The notes under the pieces were generated by a model. The model had not been told where the DNA came from and made no database searches. It saw only the letters and a list, made by a program, of their open reading frames with translations. Below, piece by piece: positions 16,382 to 27,400 of a stretch of 32,683 nt of DNA. How positions within the stretch are numbered: position 1 is the stretch's first letter; every line of letters starts with the position of its first letter. Source of the stretch: a bacterium (GTDB lineage: Bacteria > B130-G9); assembly GCA_035527515.1 (NCBI GenBank), contig DATLAJ010000034.1:1-32683 (forward strand). The letters are read 5' to 3'. The position numbers and the translations under genes were made by a program.

Positions 16382-16406
16382 CGGGGGCGGCTGAAAGCCG
16401 CCCCCG
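16382..16406. terminator. 11-bp G+C hairpin just past lpxC
   Basis: A perfect 11-bp stem (CGGGGGCGGCT with its complement) and the loop GAA lie 17 bases beyond the lpxC stop. The position suits transcript end or 3' protection, but no T-run follows on the minus strand, so intrinsic termination is uncertain. It may be another repeat palindrome. Confidence 0.4.
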
Positions 16407-16423
16407 ACTTGTTGTTGGGTTAC

Positions 16424-17350
16424 CTATATCGAAAGATACGCCTTCCCATTTGCATTCTGAGCAGCGACGGCCTTGAGCGTGGCCCTCGAGAGCTCTGCCT
16501 CGTACCAGTTCTCCTCATCCTCGAGGATCGCCCCGACTAGCGCCGTGTGAAGGGAATGACCCGCCTTGTAAGCCACTACGTGGCCGAAGACGGGCGCGCC
16601 CAACAGGGCCAAGTCGCCGAGCAAGTCGAGCGCCTTGTGCCTCACGAACTCGTCCTTGAACCTCAGGTAGGGATTCAGGATACGGTGGTCGTTGACCACG
16701 ATCGCGTTGTCCAGGCAGCCGCCCTGCGCAAGGCCCATCTTCATGAGCTGTCGGATCTCGGTCAGGAAACCGAACGTTCTGGCCGGCGCGAGCTCCTTAA
16801 TAAACTCGTCCCGAGTTATGGCGAATGAGCATGACTGCTTGGCGATGACCGGGTGCTCAAAATCAACAGTATAGGAAATCTGAAGATGATCGCACGGCAA
16901 AACCGACAGCCACTTGCCGTCCGTCTCCACCCGGATGGGCTCCTTGATCACGATACAGCGGCGCGGCCTGTTCAGTGTCCGGATGCCCGCCTCTTTGATT
17001 AAAAACACCAATGGTGCGGCGCTCCCATCGAGAATTGGCACTTCTTTCGCATCGATCTCGACAAAGGCATTGTCAATGCCCATCGCCGTAAACGCCGCAA
17101 GCAGATGCTCAACCGTCTGGACCTCGACATCGCCATCCTTCAGAGACGTCGCGTAGAAAACGTCCGCGACATTCCCCAGACAGGCTGCGACTGACCTCCC
17201 ACCGAGGTCAACGCGGCGAAACACGATGCCTGTGTCGGCAGGTGCAGGACACAGGTTCATACGAACCTTCTCGCCGCTGTGAAGCCCGATCCCTGTGCAT
17301 GAGACACACCGCTCCAGCGTCTTTTGCATACAATCGTTATCTGTAATCAT
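16424..17350 (-). CDS. lpxC: UDP-3-O-acyl-N-acetylglucosamine deacetylase LpxC
   Basis: A 308-residue zinc deacetylase of the committed step of lipid A synthesis, removing acetate from UDP-3-O-acyl-GlcNAc in the cytosol. All key residues are present: Glu81 and His82 in VEHLLAA, His238 and Asp242 in RHKALDLLGD (zinc ligands with His82), and catalytic His265 in AGHSLH. The numbering nearly matches the E. coli enzyme. GIGLHSG near the start and ILDGSAAP are further family marks. Length is normal. The ATG at 17350 has AGGGA upstream; an internal ATG seven codons later is possible. No other lipid A gene is adjacent. It shows that the organism makes an LPS-bearing outer membrane. Confidence 0.95.
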   Translation of the reverse strand: MITDNDCMQKTLERCVSCTGIGLHSGEKVRMNLCPAPADTGIVFRRVDLGGRSVAACLGNVADVFYATSLKDGDVEVQTVEHLLAAFTAMGIDNAFVEIDAKEVPILDGSAAPLVFLIKEAGIRTLNRPRRCIVIKEPIRVETDGKWLSVLPCDHLQISYTVDFEHPVIAKQSCSFAITRDEFIKELAPARTFGFLTEIRQLMKMGLAQGGCLDNAIVVNDHRILNPYLRFKDEFVRHKALDLLGDLALLGAPVFGHVVAYKAGHSLHTALVGAILEDEENWYEAELSRATLKAVAAQNANGKAYLSI

Positions 17351-17895
17351 AAATTAGTCCCTAAAGTTCGCTCATCCCGTGAACATATTAAAGCACAAAG
17401 TGTGCCAGAAGAATAATAAATCTATCCCCTACTCGTTCGGCACCTGTAATCGGCCTACCGGTCGGCAATCCAACAACAGCGCATAAATAGAATGTGCCCG
17501 ACGAAAGCGACTCCGGACTCGAACATTTGTTGCAGAATCTCAAACAACTGTGGGAGCTTTTTCTACACCTGCCTCCGGTAAGCCGTTAGCTTGCTTCCCT
17601 GCCGAAAGCGCACTGCAAGGGTCGTGGCAAGAAATCAACACACACGCAGAGAGGAGTTTTCGTAATCGCTCGATGTGGGCGTTTTGATGCTCGCATTCTG
17701 GGCTTGGATTAGGGGTTATGGGCTACAAAGCCTCGACAATCTGAGAATCGGCCTCGATGCAATTTGACGGCCATGCCTGAATGCCCTGACGGGGCATAAT
17801 TTGAGTAGCCGCAGGTGCAACCTGCGGATTGAAATGGGCGACAACCAAGAAATCCCTTCGCCAGCGCCAGCCGCCGTCTCGCCCCTAGCAGAGCC
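17351..17895. other. 545-base intergenic region
   Basis: No credible gene on either strand. It should hold the lpxC promoter near 17351-17420 (A+T-rich, not resolved) and it carries the REP-like pair at 17783-17827. GGCCTACCGGTCGGC near 17453 is a weak palindrome. The rest shows nothing I can name. Confidence 0.5.
17783..17827. repeat. REP-like double palindrome with GTAG, second copy
   Basis: GCCCTGACGGGGC (17783-17795), 9 bases, GTAG (17805-17808), then CCGCAGGTGCAACCTGCGG (17809-17827), followed by ATTGAAA as in the copy at 13280. Stem bases differ between copies but pairing is kept, which argues for selection on structure. Confidence 0.6.
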
Positions 17896-19248
17896 TCACG
17901 TGTTCAGCCGGTTCCGAATCTTGTTGGCCACGTATTGCGGTGAGAACTTGATAATCCGGTGAACCTTGCCGAGCAATTTGACTGTCTCCTCCGGAGTTAT
18001 CCCTTCCAGCTTTACCATTGGGATCAGTGGCGAACCGTAGGCCTCATCGTCGAGGTTTCCAATTAACAGGTCGTGCTCGACACAGAAGTCATACATCTTT
18101 GTGCCGGGATAGGGGACCGCGAGATTCGTCAGCACAGCATCGAGGTTGAGGCTTCTGGCGAACCGCCCCGTCCGGAGGATATCCTCCTTCGTCTCCGTCG
18201 GATAGCCTATTATGAAGGAACCGCAGGAGTTGATGCCGTGTTTTCTTATCATCTTAGTTGCCTCTTTGACCTTTGAGAGTTTGAGCTTCTTGTTGGCCAT
18301 GTCCAAAAGCCTCTGCGTGCCGAACTCCAGGCCCAGCAGCACGTATGCGCAGTTGGCCTTCTTCAGCCACATCAGCATCTCGTCGGTCAAAGTGTCTGCT
18401 CTAGCGTCACACGACCAGCGAATGTCGTTCAGGCCCGCCTCGATGAACTTCTGGCAGAACTCAATGAGCCACTTGCGGTTGGCGCTCATAATGTCGTCAT
18501 ACGAGAACAGGACCTTCATGTCATACTTCTCCCGCATCCACACGAGCTCCTCGATCACCTTGTCAACCGCTCGCAGCCTCGGCCCGCCCCACATCATCTT
18601 CGAGGCGCAGAAACCACAGTTGCTGTAGCAACCTCGGCCTGAGCAGAACGGCAGGATCAGGTCCTTCCTTGTCGCCAACCCTCTCATCTCAAAGTAATAC
18701 TCGTGCAGAGGCATCAGGTCTAGGGCGGGATACGGCAGGGTGTCGAGGTCCTCGATATAAGGCCTGGGCGGCGTTGTTATGACCTGGCCGTCCCTCTTGA
18801 ACGTAACGCCCTTGACCTTCGACACATCACCGCCTTTCCACACCGTGTCGATCAGCTCATAGGCGGTGATCTCACCCTCGCCTCTAACGCAGTAATCGAC
18901 GAAATCGTTCTCCCTGGTGAGCTGCTCATGGAGGGCTGTTGCGTGAGGCCCGCCAATAACCGTGACTATCTTTGGATGCGCCTCTTTGATCTCCCGGAGA
19001 TGGCGAAGGGCGCTTTGGCACGTCGCTGCGATAGCAGTGATGCCCACGAAATCAAAGTCGTAAAAGGACACGTATTCAACGACGCCCTCGTAACTCACGT
19101 CCAGCGCTGTCGCGTCCAGAATATCAACGTCTATCCCTCGCTCCCGCAAATAGGAAGCGATGTATGCCACGCCGATAAGAGGCATACACTGATACTTAGG
19201 ACGGACAGTCTTTGCCGTAATCAGCAACACTTTAGGTTCATTTGCCAT
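17896..19248 (-). CDS. B12-binding-domain radical SAM protein
   Basis: A 450-residue protein with an N-terminal cobalamin-binding-like Rossmann domain (about 5-140; PLIGVAYIASYLRERG, VGITA, VIGGPHATALHEQ) and a radical SAM barrel from about 195. The [4Fe-4S] ligands are Cys207, Cys211 and Cys214 in GCYSNCGFC. Later conserved pieces are SFIIGYPTETKEDI and PYPGTKMYDF. This architecture (as in BchE, HpnJ and many methyltransferases) catalyses methylation or ring-forming chemistry on unreactive carbons; the sequence alone does not give the substrate. The ATG at 19248 is preferred to the GTG at 19257; neither has a strong ribosome site. It stands alone on its strand, between the beta-helix gene and lpxC. 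Confidence 0.88.
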   Translation of the reverse strand: MANEPKVLLITAKTVRPKYQCMPLIGVAYIASYLRERGIDVDILDATALDVSYEGVVEYVSFYDFDFVGITAIAATCQSALRHLREIKEAHPKIVTVIGGPHATALHEQLTRENDFVDYCVRGEGEITAYELIDTVWKGGDVSKVKGVTFKRDGQVITTPPRPYIEDLDTLPYPALDLMPLHEYYFEMRGLATRKDLILPFCSGRGCYSNCGFCASKMMWGGPRLRAVDKVIEELVWMREKYDMKVLFSYDDIMSANRKWLIEFCQKFIEAGLNDIRWSCDARADTLTDEMLMWLKKANCAYVLLGLEFGTQRLLDMANKKLKLSKVKEATKMIRKHGINSCGSFIIGYPTETKEDILRTGRFARSLNLDAVLTNLAVPYPGTKMYDFCVEHDLLIGNLDDEAYGSPLIPMVKLEGITPEETVKLLGKVHRIIKFSPQYVANKIRNRLNT

Positions 19249-19407
19249 ACCGGTCACCCAGAAGAACTGAACGATGCAAGTTAGTTTATGCGGGCAATCT
19301 TGCCACCAGTCGGCGCCATGTCAAGGTTCCAGGCACGAGGATTCGCCTTCTAAATCAAGACCGCAATAATCGATGCTAAGCCGGTCGGTGAACGAACTAG
19401 CAATACC

Positions 19408-21039
19408 TCACTTAGGCGTTTGAACCTCATAAATAGCTGGCTCGCAGGCGTAGTCGAGGGTCCCGGGCTTACACAGGGCCGCGTAGAGCCTCCAGCCAAT
19501 GGCAGAGGCCGGTATGTCAGTCAGATAGAACGGGCCGTGCCAATACCCTCTAAAAAGGTGCAATCCCTCCGCAAGGGGGCGGATGCCGGGCTGCCAAGCG
19601 CCGTCGGAGAATGTGTAGAGCTCACCTTCAGGCGATACTGCCGCAAGGTATGCGTCCACTTCCGCGTCCGAATACCGCGAGGCGCCGCAAGAAAGCAAGA
19701 CAGAGTAACAACCACCTACCGGCTCAACGTCCATGACCAAACGAGGCGCGATGCGGTAATGGAAGCCCATATCAACTGTCCCTGTGTCGGGCGCGAAATC
19801 GGTTCGCGTGGTGTAGAACTGCATACCCGCTTCTTCCACAGACACACCGCCAGCGTCGATGCACGGGCTGTCCTTTCCCTGCCCGGCGGCCGTGCTGCTC
19901 AGGAAATACCGCAGGTGCTCGTCCGTATTCCCTGGTAAAAACGTGAAGAGGGGGTTTTCATCAATGTTACCGCGGCCCTCATGGCCCCCCTGGACGCAGG
20001 AGTATGCCGCGCCCCAGTCGGTCATATTGTCCTCGCCCCAGAGAATCGACCTCCCGGTGCCAATGTAGCCCCACCACTCGTTTGTGTCTTCCAGCCGGTC
20101 CTGGATCAGCGTCGTGTTCTCCACGGAGGAGCTGCCTCCCCAGACGCCAATGGCACCGCCATAGTGGGACGGGTTCTTGATAAACAGGCAGTTGCGGACG
20201 GTGTAGGCCCAGTAACCTGCGGTGGAACGCCCCGTGGTCGAGCTCGCGCCGATGATACCGAACCCCTCGATATAGGGAGTCCAAGCCCCCACGCCGCCGG
20301 AGTTCCCCTCGAATATGCAGTCAGCGACGACCGCCTCGCCCGGCATTCTGGGATTCAGATCTAGCCAAGATAAGCATGGCGAGAAGTCGGACATGTTGCC
20401 CCGAAAAGTGGAATCGGTCACTACTAGGTGAGGGCTCCTGGACGGCCCGTCCACGACCATCCTGATCCCGGCAGAGCTCCGTACGGCGAGATTATAGGAG
20501 AAATCGCACATCACGAACCGGGCATAAGAGCTTGCACCGCCGTAGTGGCAAGAGCCAAGGTACGAGCCAGCTGTCTTATAGAATACGCAGCCCATCGCGA
20601 TCACCTCGCTGCCGGTCCCCGCGTCGATCCCCCTGCTGCCATAGTAGGGAGAGATGGGAGAGATGTATATGTTGGACAACACCAACTTGGCGCCATCGTC
20701 CACCCAAAAGGTGGTCTCCACATTAGAGCTGAACTGGGGGATCTGGTACCATTTCGAGGTGTCCCGGATGCCGCAAAGGTAGACGGTTTTCTCAATCTCA
20801 ATCGGGAAGGTCTCAAAGTGAGAGTAGTAGACACCAGGCTCAAGATATATCACCGTTAGGTCGGCCTCTTGATCACGAGCAAACTGGAGCGCGTCGGTCA
20901 GCGACGGGAATGCGTCAGGTATAGAGCCGCTAGGCGAGACGTAAAGCTCAAGAGGTGCCGCGCTGGCGGTCCCTATAAGTCCGCTGGCTCCAAGAAGCCA
21001 GATGATGCAGAAAGCCATGAGTAGAGCAGTTCTTGTCAT
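19408..21039 (-). CDS. secreted right-handed beta-helix protein
   Basis: A 543-residue exported protein. GGAGG lies five bases before the ATG, and the signal peptide MTRTALLMAFCIIWLLGAS is cleaved near ASA (about 27). Residues 30-360 fold as a pectin-lyase-like beta-helix, with a DALQFARDQ helix cap, VIYLEPGVYYSH and turns such as VADCIFEGNSGG and VRNCLFIKNPSHYGGAIG. SPCIDAGG (391-398) and TDFAPDTGTVDMGFHY close it just as in the second half of the 1078 protein. Residues 431-543 resemble the module seen in the other secreted proteins (VDAYLAAVSPEGELY, YAALCKPGTLDY). It diverges from the giant C25 gene across a 379-base intergenic region. Probably a cell-surface or secreted binding protein; no catalytic residues recognised. 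Confidence 0.83.
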   Translation of the reverse strand: MTRTALLMAFCIIWLLGASGLIGTASAAPLELYVSPSGSIPDAFPSLTDALQFARDQEADLTVIYLEPGVYYSHFETFPIEIEKTVYLCGIRDTSKWYQIPQFSSNVETTFWVDDGAKLVLSNIYISPISPYYGSRGIDAGTGSEVIAMGCVFYKTAGSYLGSCHYGGASSYARFVMCDFSYNLAVRSSAGIRMVVDGPSRSPHLVVTDSTFRGNMSDFSPCLSWLDLNPRMPGEAVVADCIFEGNSGGVGAWTPYIEGFGIIGASSTTGRSTAGYWAYTVRNCLFIKNPSHYGGAIGVWGGSSSVENTTLIQDRLEDTNEWWGYIGTGRSILWGEDNMTDWGAAYSCVQGGHEGRGNIDENPLFTFLPGNTDEHLRYFLSSTAAGQGKDSPCIDAGGVSVEEAGMQFYTTRTDFAPDTGTVDMGFHYRIAPRLVMDVEPVGGCYSVLLSCGASRYSDAEVDAYLAAVSPEGELYTFSDGAWQPGIRPLAEGLHLFRGYWHGPFYLTDIPASAIGWRLYAALCKPGTLDYACEPAIYEVQTPK

Positions 21040-21418
21040 TTCGTCCTCCGCAAAATTCGCTGTGTTTAATGTTCACTGGTAGATTATATCCGGCACCGCC
21101 GAATAATTTAGCACTATTCGTGCCACATTGTGCGACTTTCTGCCACACCCTCTCTTAATCTAAGAATAAAGAGGCGATACGCCCGGTAATGCCAGCATTT
21201 CCAGCACCCAGAGATAGAATCACTGTGGATCAGAACTGATCCACTTGTGACGTGCCAATACGGCGGAGATTCTTTAGATTAGCCTTCTATCCGTCTGTCT
21301 GATGTGGGTCAACAACTGACCCACCATCGGTTGGCCTAAAGATCTCTGGCTTCAGTTCGATGAGTAAAGCCGTTGTCAAATCCACTGGGAGGAGGAGCTT
21401 GACATAAGGAGGGAAGGT
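21040..21418. other. divergent promoter region, 379 bases
   Basis: It separates the beta-helix gene (leftward) from the giant peptidase gene (rightward) and must hold both promoters. It contains the two dyads at 21225 and 21304. I see no small gene in it. The right end carries the AGGAGG site of the giant gene at 21407-21412. Confidence 0.6.
21225..21324. promoter_or_regulatory. two related dyad symmetries, possible operators
   Basis: GTGGATCAGAACTGATCCAC (21225-21244) is a perfect 9-bp dyad around AA. GTGGGTCA-ACAAC-TGACCCAC (21304-21324) is an 8-bp dyad. Both share GTGGRTCA/TGAYCCAC arms and lie about 80 bases apart in the region between the divergent genes, as expected for sites of one dimeric regulator. 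Confidence 0.5.
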
Positions 21419-24400
21419 ATGCCTGCACTTCGGATGCGTTGGATCATTGTGGTGCTGTGGATGCTGGGCACAATGGCCCTGGCGCCACAAGCTTTCGCAG
21501 AAAGCATAAACATTGTCCTTGATTTCCCCGTTGATCAGTTATCTATAACCCCTAAGGACGATTACGACCAGATAAGGCTCCGCGGGTGTTATATCGCCTC
21601 GGATGTGGGCGCACCGGCGCTGCCTCAAAAGAGCGTCTATGTGTCCATCCCGTTTGACAAGAGCGTCGATCATGTTGAGGTATGCGCCGTCTCAAGACTT
21701 GTTCTTGATGGGCAATACACCGTATATCCTATGCAGCCTCCCGTCCCGACGGACAGTGGCGGCGCTGCGGGATTCGTGGCCCCAGACCCGTCGATCTACA
21801 GCTCTGACGCACCGTATCCGGCAAACGCTGTTGAGCAGACGAAGTCGGGCTCCCTTGCGGGCTACAAGATCGTAGGTCTTTTAGTTACACCGTTCGAGTA
21901 CAAACCGGTCTCACAGACGCTCACATTCTTCACATCAGTATCGCTAAGGCTGGACCTCGCGCCGGCCCCGCCTCAGGCGCTTGCCGTGACGAGGCGAAGT
22001 GATGTTCTCGAGAGGTCAAGTCGAGAGAGGATTTCAAAGCTAGTTGTCAACAAGGGCTCCATCAGCCCGCCAAGACTTTCCCCCAGCGTCTTGGGAACGT
22101 TCGACACGGTTGACTGCGTGATCATCACGGGGAGTTCCTACACGTCCCAGATGGAGCCGCTGGCGGACTGGATGATCAAGAAGGGCTACAGGACGGAGAT
22201 TCATACGGTCTCAGCGATCAGCAGCTCCTACGGCGGGACGGACACACAGGAGAAGATCAGGAACTTCCTCAAGGATTACTACAGCAACAAGGGCCTGGGA
22301 TGGGTGATACTTGGCGGCGACACAAGCGTTGTGCCGGCGAGGGCGGCCTACGCCTTTGACGTGGAAGGCGACGGTTACACCTACGATGACTATCTTTATT
22401 GCGATTACTACTATGCTGACCTGGACGGCACGTGGAACGACGACGGCGACTCGCTTTGGGGCGAGGTCAACGCTGACAACATAGACATGTATGCTGACCT
22501 TCTGGTCGGCAGGTTGCCGTTTGATACGACCAGCGAGGCGGAGGTAGTTGTCGAGAAAACGCTGGTCTATGAGGGTGTTGGCTCAACGCAGATGCCTACC
22601 GACTATCAGAAGAAGCTGCTGATGTTCGCCTGCGAGCTCGATGGAGCGACCTCTGGCGGGGACTGTAAGGACGAGCTGGAGAACTACGTGGGCATCCCAG
22701 GCGACTACACGATCACGAGGCTTTACGACCGCGACGGCACATCCGGCAAGACTAACATCGTCAACGCCATGAACTCCGGCTACAACCTGATCAACAACGT
22801 GGGTCATGCTAACTACTCGGTGATGAGCGCGAAATACACAGGGACCCGTGAATACCTTTACCGAGACGACATGTCCGGGCTTGCCAACGGGCCTCGTTAC
22901 TCAGTTTTATATACGATCGGCTGTTGGGCGGCAGCGATAGACTACGACTGCATGGGCGAGCGGTTCGTTCTCTCTCCAAGCGGCGGCGGCGTCGCGTTCA
23001 TCGGGAACAGCCGGTATGGATGGTTCAGCTCTGGTTATCCCGGTTACGGGCCTTCCGACGCGTTCGACCAGGAGTTCTACTCCGCGATTTTTGACAGCGG
23101 GACTTTCGAGCTAGGCGCTGCGCTTTCAGACTCGAAGCAGGTTTTTGCAAGCTACGCAAAGGGCAGCTATAGCTCGAGCAAGTATTACCGCTGGGTCCTT
23201 TACGAATTGAACCTTTTGGGATCGCCGACAACGCCCGTCTGGACAGATACGCCATCGTCCATGAGCGCAAGCTACGACAGCACGCTAACGGTGGGGCAGA
23301 CAGAGTTTGATGTTCACGTTGAGAGCAGCGGGCCGGTTCAGTCCGCGCTAGTATGTCTTTACAAGGAGGACGAGGTCTTTGAGACGGCCGAGACCGATTC
23401 GAGCGGCTTGGCCCACGTGACGCTCTCTCCGCCGCCGACATCAACGGGGACGATGTTCGTAACAGTCACCAAGCACAATTACCTGCCCGAAAGAGGCAGC
23501 GCCGAGGTTCAGGACGGCAGTAGCTCCGGGCCTGAACTGAGCGACGGGTCGGTCTCGCCAGAATATGGGCAGTCAACCGATACCTTTACGTATTCTGTGC
23601 ACTATTATCATGCAGATTCGGAGCCACCGGCGACCGCGGACGTCTATATCGACGGCTCTCCGCAAACGATGACGTTGGCCTCCGGCCAGGCGGCGGACGG
23701 CGACTACGAATACGAGGCATCGTCGCTTTCTGCTGGCGATCATTCGTTCTACTTCTACTTTGAAGACGGAAACGGCAAGAGCGACAGGTTGCCCGCCTCA
23801 GGAACTTCTGATGGGCCGTTCGTTGACGACACGAAACCCTCCTCGAGCTGCTCAAGTCCGAGCTACTCGACCTCGCAGCCAGCGTCGATCACGTTCACGT
23901 CATCCGACGGCGAAGGATGCGGCATCTACGAGACCAAGCTCTATTACAGGTTTGATGGCGGCAGCTACAGCTACTCCGGAGAGTCGGAGTCGGGCACATC
24001 TGGCTCGTTCTCCTTCTCATTCCCCGATGGACAGGGGACCTATGACTTCTACACTATCGCCATTGACAACGCCGGCAACGCCGAGGACCCGCCGGGCTCC
24101 GCCGACGACACGACTATCTACGACTCGCAAGCGCCCGTCTCATCCTGTTCGTCACCCACCTATGGCACGTCGCCGATAGCCGTAACCTACACCGCATCGG
24201 ATGGCGGAAGCGGCCTGGCCAACACGAAGCTCTACTACAGCTATAGCGGAGGCAGCTTCACGTTCTCCGGGCACCAGGCTAGCGCCAGTTCTGGCTCGTT
24301 CTCCTTCGTCCCTCCCGATGGCGAAGGAACCTACTCGTTCTACACGATAGCCTACGACAACGCTGGCAACGAGGAGGGCGCGCCGGGCTCTGCGGACGAC

Positions 24401-27400
24401 ACCACTATATACGATGGAACAAAGCCCTCGTCTGCCGCTTCCTCGCCAACGTACGCCACGTCGCTGCCCATAACCGTCTCCTTCACCGCATCCGACACCG
24501 GCTCGGGCATCGGCTCGACGGCGCTTTTCTACAGCCACGATTCTGGCAGCTATTCGTATTCTGGCCAGACGAAGAGCGGGACGTCGGGCTCGTTCTCATT
24601 CTCGGCAACCGAGGGCGAGGGCACGTACAGGTTCTACACGCTTGCGACCGACAACGCCGGCAACGAGGAGGATGCGCCGGGCTCTGCGGACGACACGACC
24701 ATCTACGACTCTACCAGACCCGAATCATCTTGCTCCTCGCCAGAGTATGCCTACTCAAGTCCGATCACCATCACGTTCACGGCGTCCGATTCGCTCAGCG
24801 GCGTCTCAACAACCAAGCTCTACTACCGCAAAGACGGTGGAGATTACTCGTATTCTGACCTCGAGGAGAGCGGGACCTCGGGGTCGTTCTCGTTCTCGCC
24901 GCCTGACGGGGATGGCACGTTCGACTTCTACACGCTTGCGACCGACAACGCTGGCAACGAGGAGGACGCGCCAAATGCGCCCGACTCATCGACCGAGTAC
25001 AGAGAGACGGACAACACCAGGCCTGAGTCGTATTGCGAGGCGCCGGAGTATGCGACCTCGATCCCAATTGATGTGGAGGCTTTCGCGTCGGACGATGAAA
25101 GCGGCGTTGCGCAGACGAGACTCTATTACAGCTTCAACGGTGGGGAGTATGAGGATTCTGGCGTAACGTGGTATGGGGACAGCTTCTGCTTCCTTCCTCC
25201 GCCTCTGCACGAGGTCTTCGTTTCTCTGGACGGCACACCGGACGCTACGGGGACGATAGACGACCCGAAGAGCCTCGAGAGCGTGGTAACGGATGCTGAG
25301 CTCGCGGCCGGAACCATAGTGTGGCTGCGCGCGGGTGAGTATTCAGGGGCTTTATCACAGTCGTCGGCTCAGGATGGCACGCCCGATCATCCGGTCATCG
25401 TTATGCCTTTCTGCGGCGAGCGAGCTACGCTTCTGGATGAGGTCTCCCTGCGAGGAGATTCCACATACTGGATAGGCGTTGAGCTCACCAGCTCCGGCAC
25501 ATCCGGCGGAATCGACATATACGACGGCGACGACGTTCGCCTCGTGAACTGCATCATCCACGACCCTCCTAACGGGTATAACGGCATTGGTGGCTGGAGG
25601 GTTGGTTCCGGCCACATATTTTATGGGAACTTGATCTGGGGGATAGCACCCAATCACGAGGACCCGCACGGGCACGCCATCTATACACAGAACGATTCCC
25701 CTAATTACGGGCTGAAGACCATCACCAACAACATATTGTTCAACAACAACAAGTTCTCGTTGCACGCCTACTGCGAGGGTGGGACTGAATTGAGCGGCTT
25801 CAGAGTCACCAACAACATATCGTTCGGCAACAGTAGATACTTCCTGCTCGGAGGCGGGGGGAACATCACGCTCCGCGATAATGTCGTCTCATCCAACTAC
25901 TTCTATGAGCCTAAGACATATCCTTTCATGCCAGGGTGGTATGGGCCGACGGACACGATGACAATCACGGACAATTATGTAGCTTCCGGCGGCAGCCCAG
26001 CCTGGTTCAGACGACACGAATATGGCTCCATAGTGAGAGGCAATACTTTCATCTCGTCCGGGACTTACCGGCTGTTTTTCGACGAATATCAGGACGAGTC
26101 GCCCGAATACAGCACGTTCGAGTGGGATGAGAATACCTATTACGTTGGTGCCACGGATGATTTTAGAGTCCTTTACTGCCGCAGCGATGGGAATACATCT
26201 TACAGCCTCGAAGAATGGCGTAGTCTGACAGGATGGGATACCAACAGCCAGATAGTTGAGGCACAGAAGCCGTCCCAGAACAAGACCGTTGTCCTATCGA
26301 ACAGATACAAGATCAAGCGGGCTCACATCGCGATCTACAACTGGGAGGCGTCCGACAGTGTTGACGTTGACGTCTCCTCGATTCTGAGTGCCGGCGACTA
26401 TTTCCGGCTAGTGGACGTTGAGGATTACTTCGGGGAGCCAGTCTTAAAGGGCTTTTACGATGGCGAACCGCTCTCGGTCCCGATGGCAGAGGAGTTCAAA
26501 TGCTTCGTGCTCTCTGCGTCATCCTTCACCCCACCCGAGGGCGAGGGCACGTACGCCTTCTACACGATCGCCACGGACAAGGCCGGCAATGTCGAGCTCC
26601 CTCCGGATGAGCCCGATGCGGTTACTGTCTATGACGAGACGGCCCCGGTCTCTGGCTGCTCGTGTGATTCGGACGTCAACCACAGCCCCATCTCGATCTC
26701 TTTCTCATCTCAGGACGAGACAAGCAGCGTGGCAAACACAAAGCTCTACTACAAATTCAACAGCGGCAGCTGGACCGATACCGGTCTGGAGGAGACAGGC
26801 ACGTCAGGGGCCTTTGAGTTCACGTTCTCGCACGGCGAGGGGACATATTACTTCTACACACTGTCCACGGATGCGGCAGGCAATGACGAGGCGACGAAGG
26901 AGGCTCCGGACGCATCTTGTGTCTATGACACAACCAAGCCAACCTCGGCTTGCTCATGCGGCCAATTCGCCAGCTCACTCCCCATCGTCATCCAGTTCGA
27001 GGCGCATGACGGCGGCAGTGGAATGGCATCAACCAAGCTCTTTTACAGTTTTGACGGAGGAGATGCCACCGACTCGGGCCTCGAGACAGATGGCACGGCC
27101 GGCAGCTTTGAGTTCAACGCCCCAGACGGGGAGGGCACGTTCAACTTCTACACCATCGCAGTTGACGCCGCCTCAAATGAGGAGACGCCTCCGCAGAGCG
27201 CCGACTGCAATGCCATCTACGACGCAACGTTGCCCAGCTCCTCATGTTCGTCGCCTGACTACTCCAACGGCGATCAGATAGCGGTCAGTTTCACCGCCTC
27301 GGACACACTAAGCGGCATCTCATTCTGCGACCTTTATTACAGGTTCGGGGATGGCGAATGGACGTCGAGCGGGCTTCGCGAGTATAGCACCTCGGGGAGC

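Noticed and set aside
25205-26518. The beta-helix stretch as a separate gene or an assembly chimera
   Set aside because: Frame is preserved at both junctions and there is no stop, start or ribosome site; a chimera would match phase at both ends only by chance. Read data should still confirm it.
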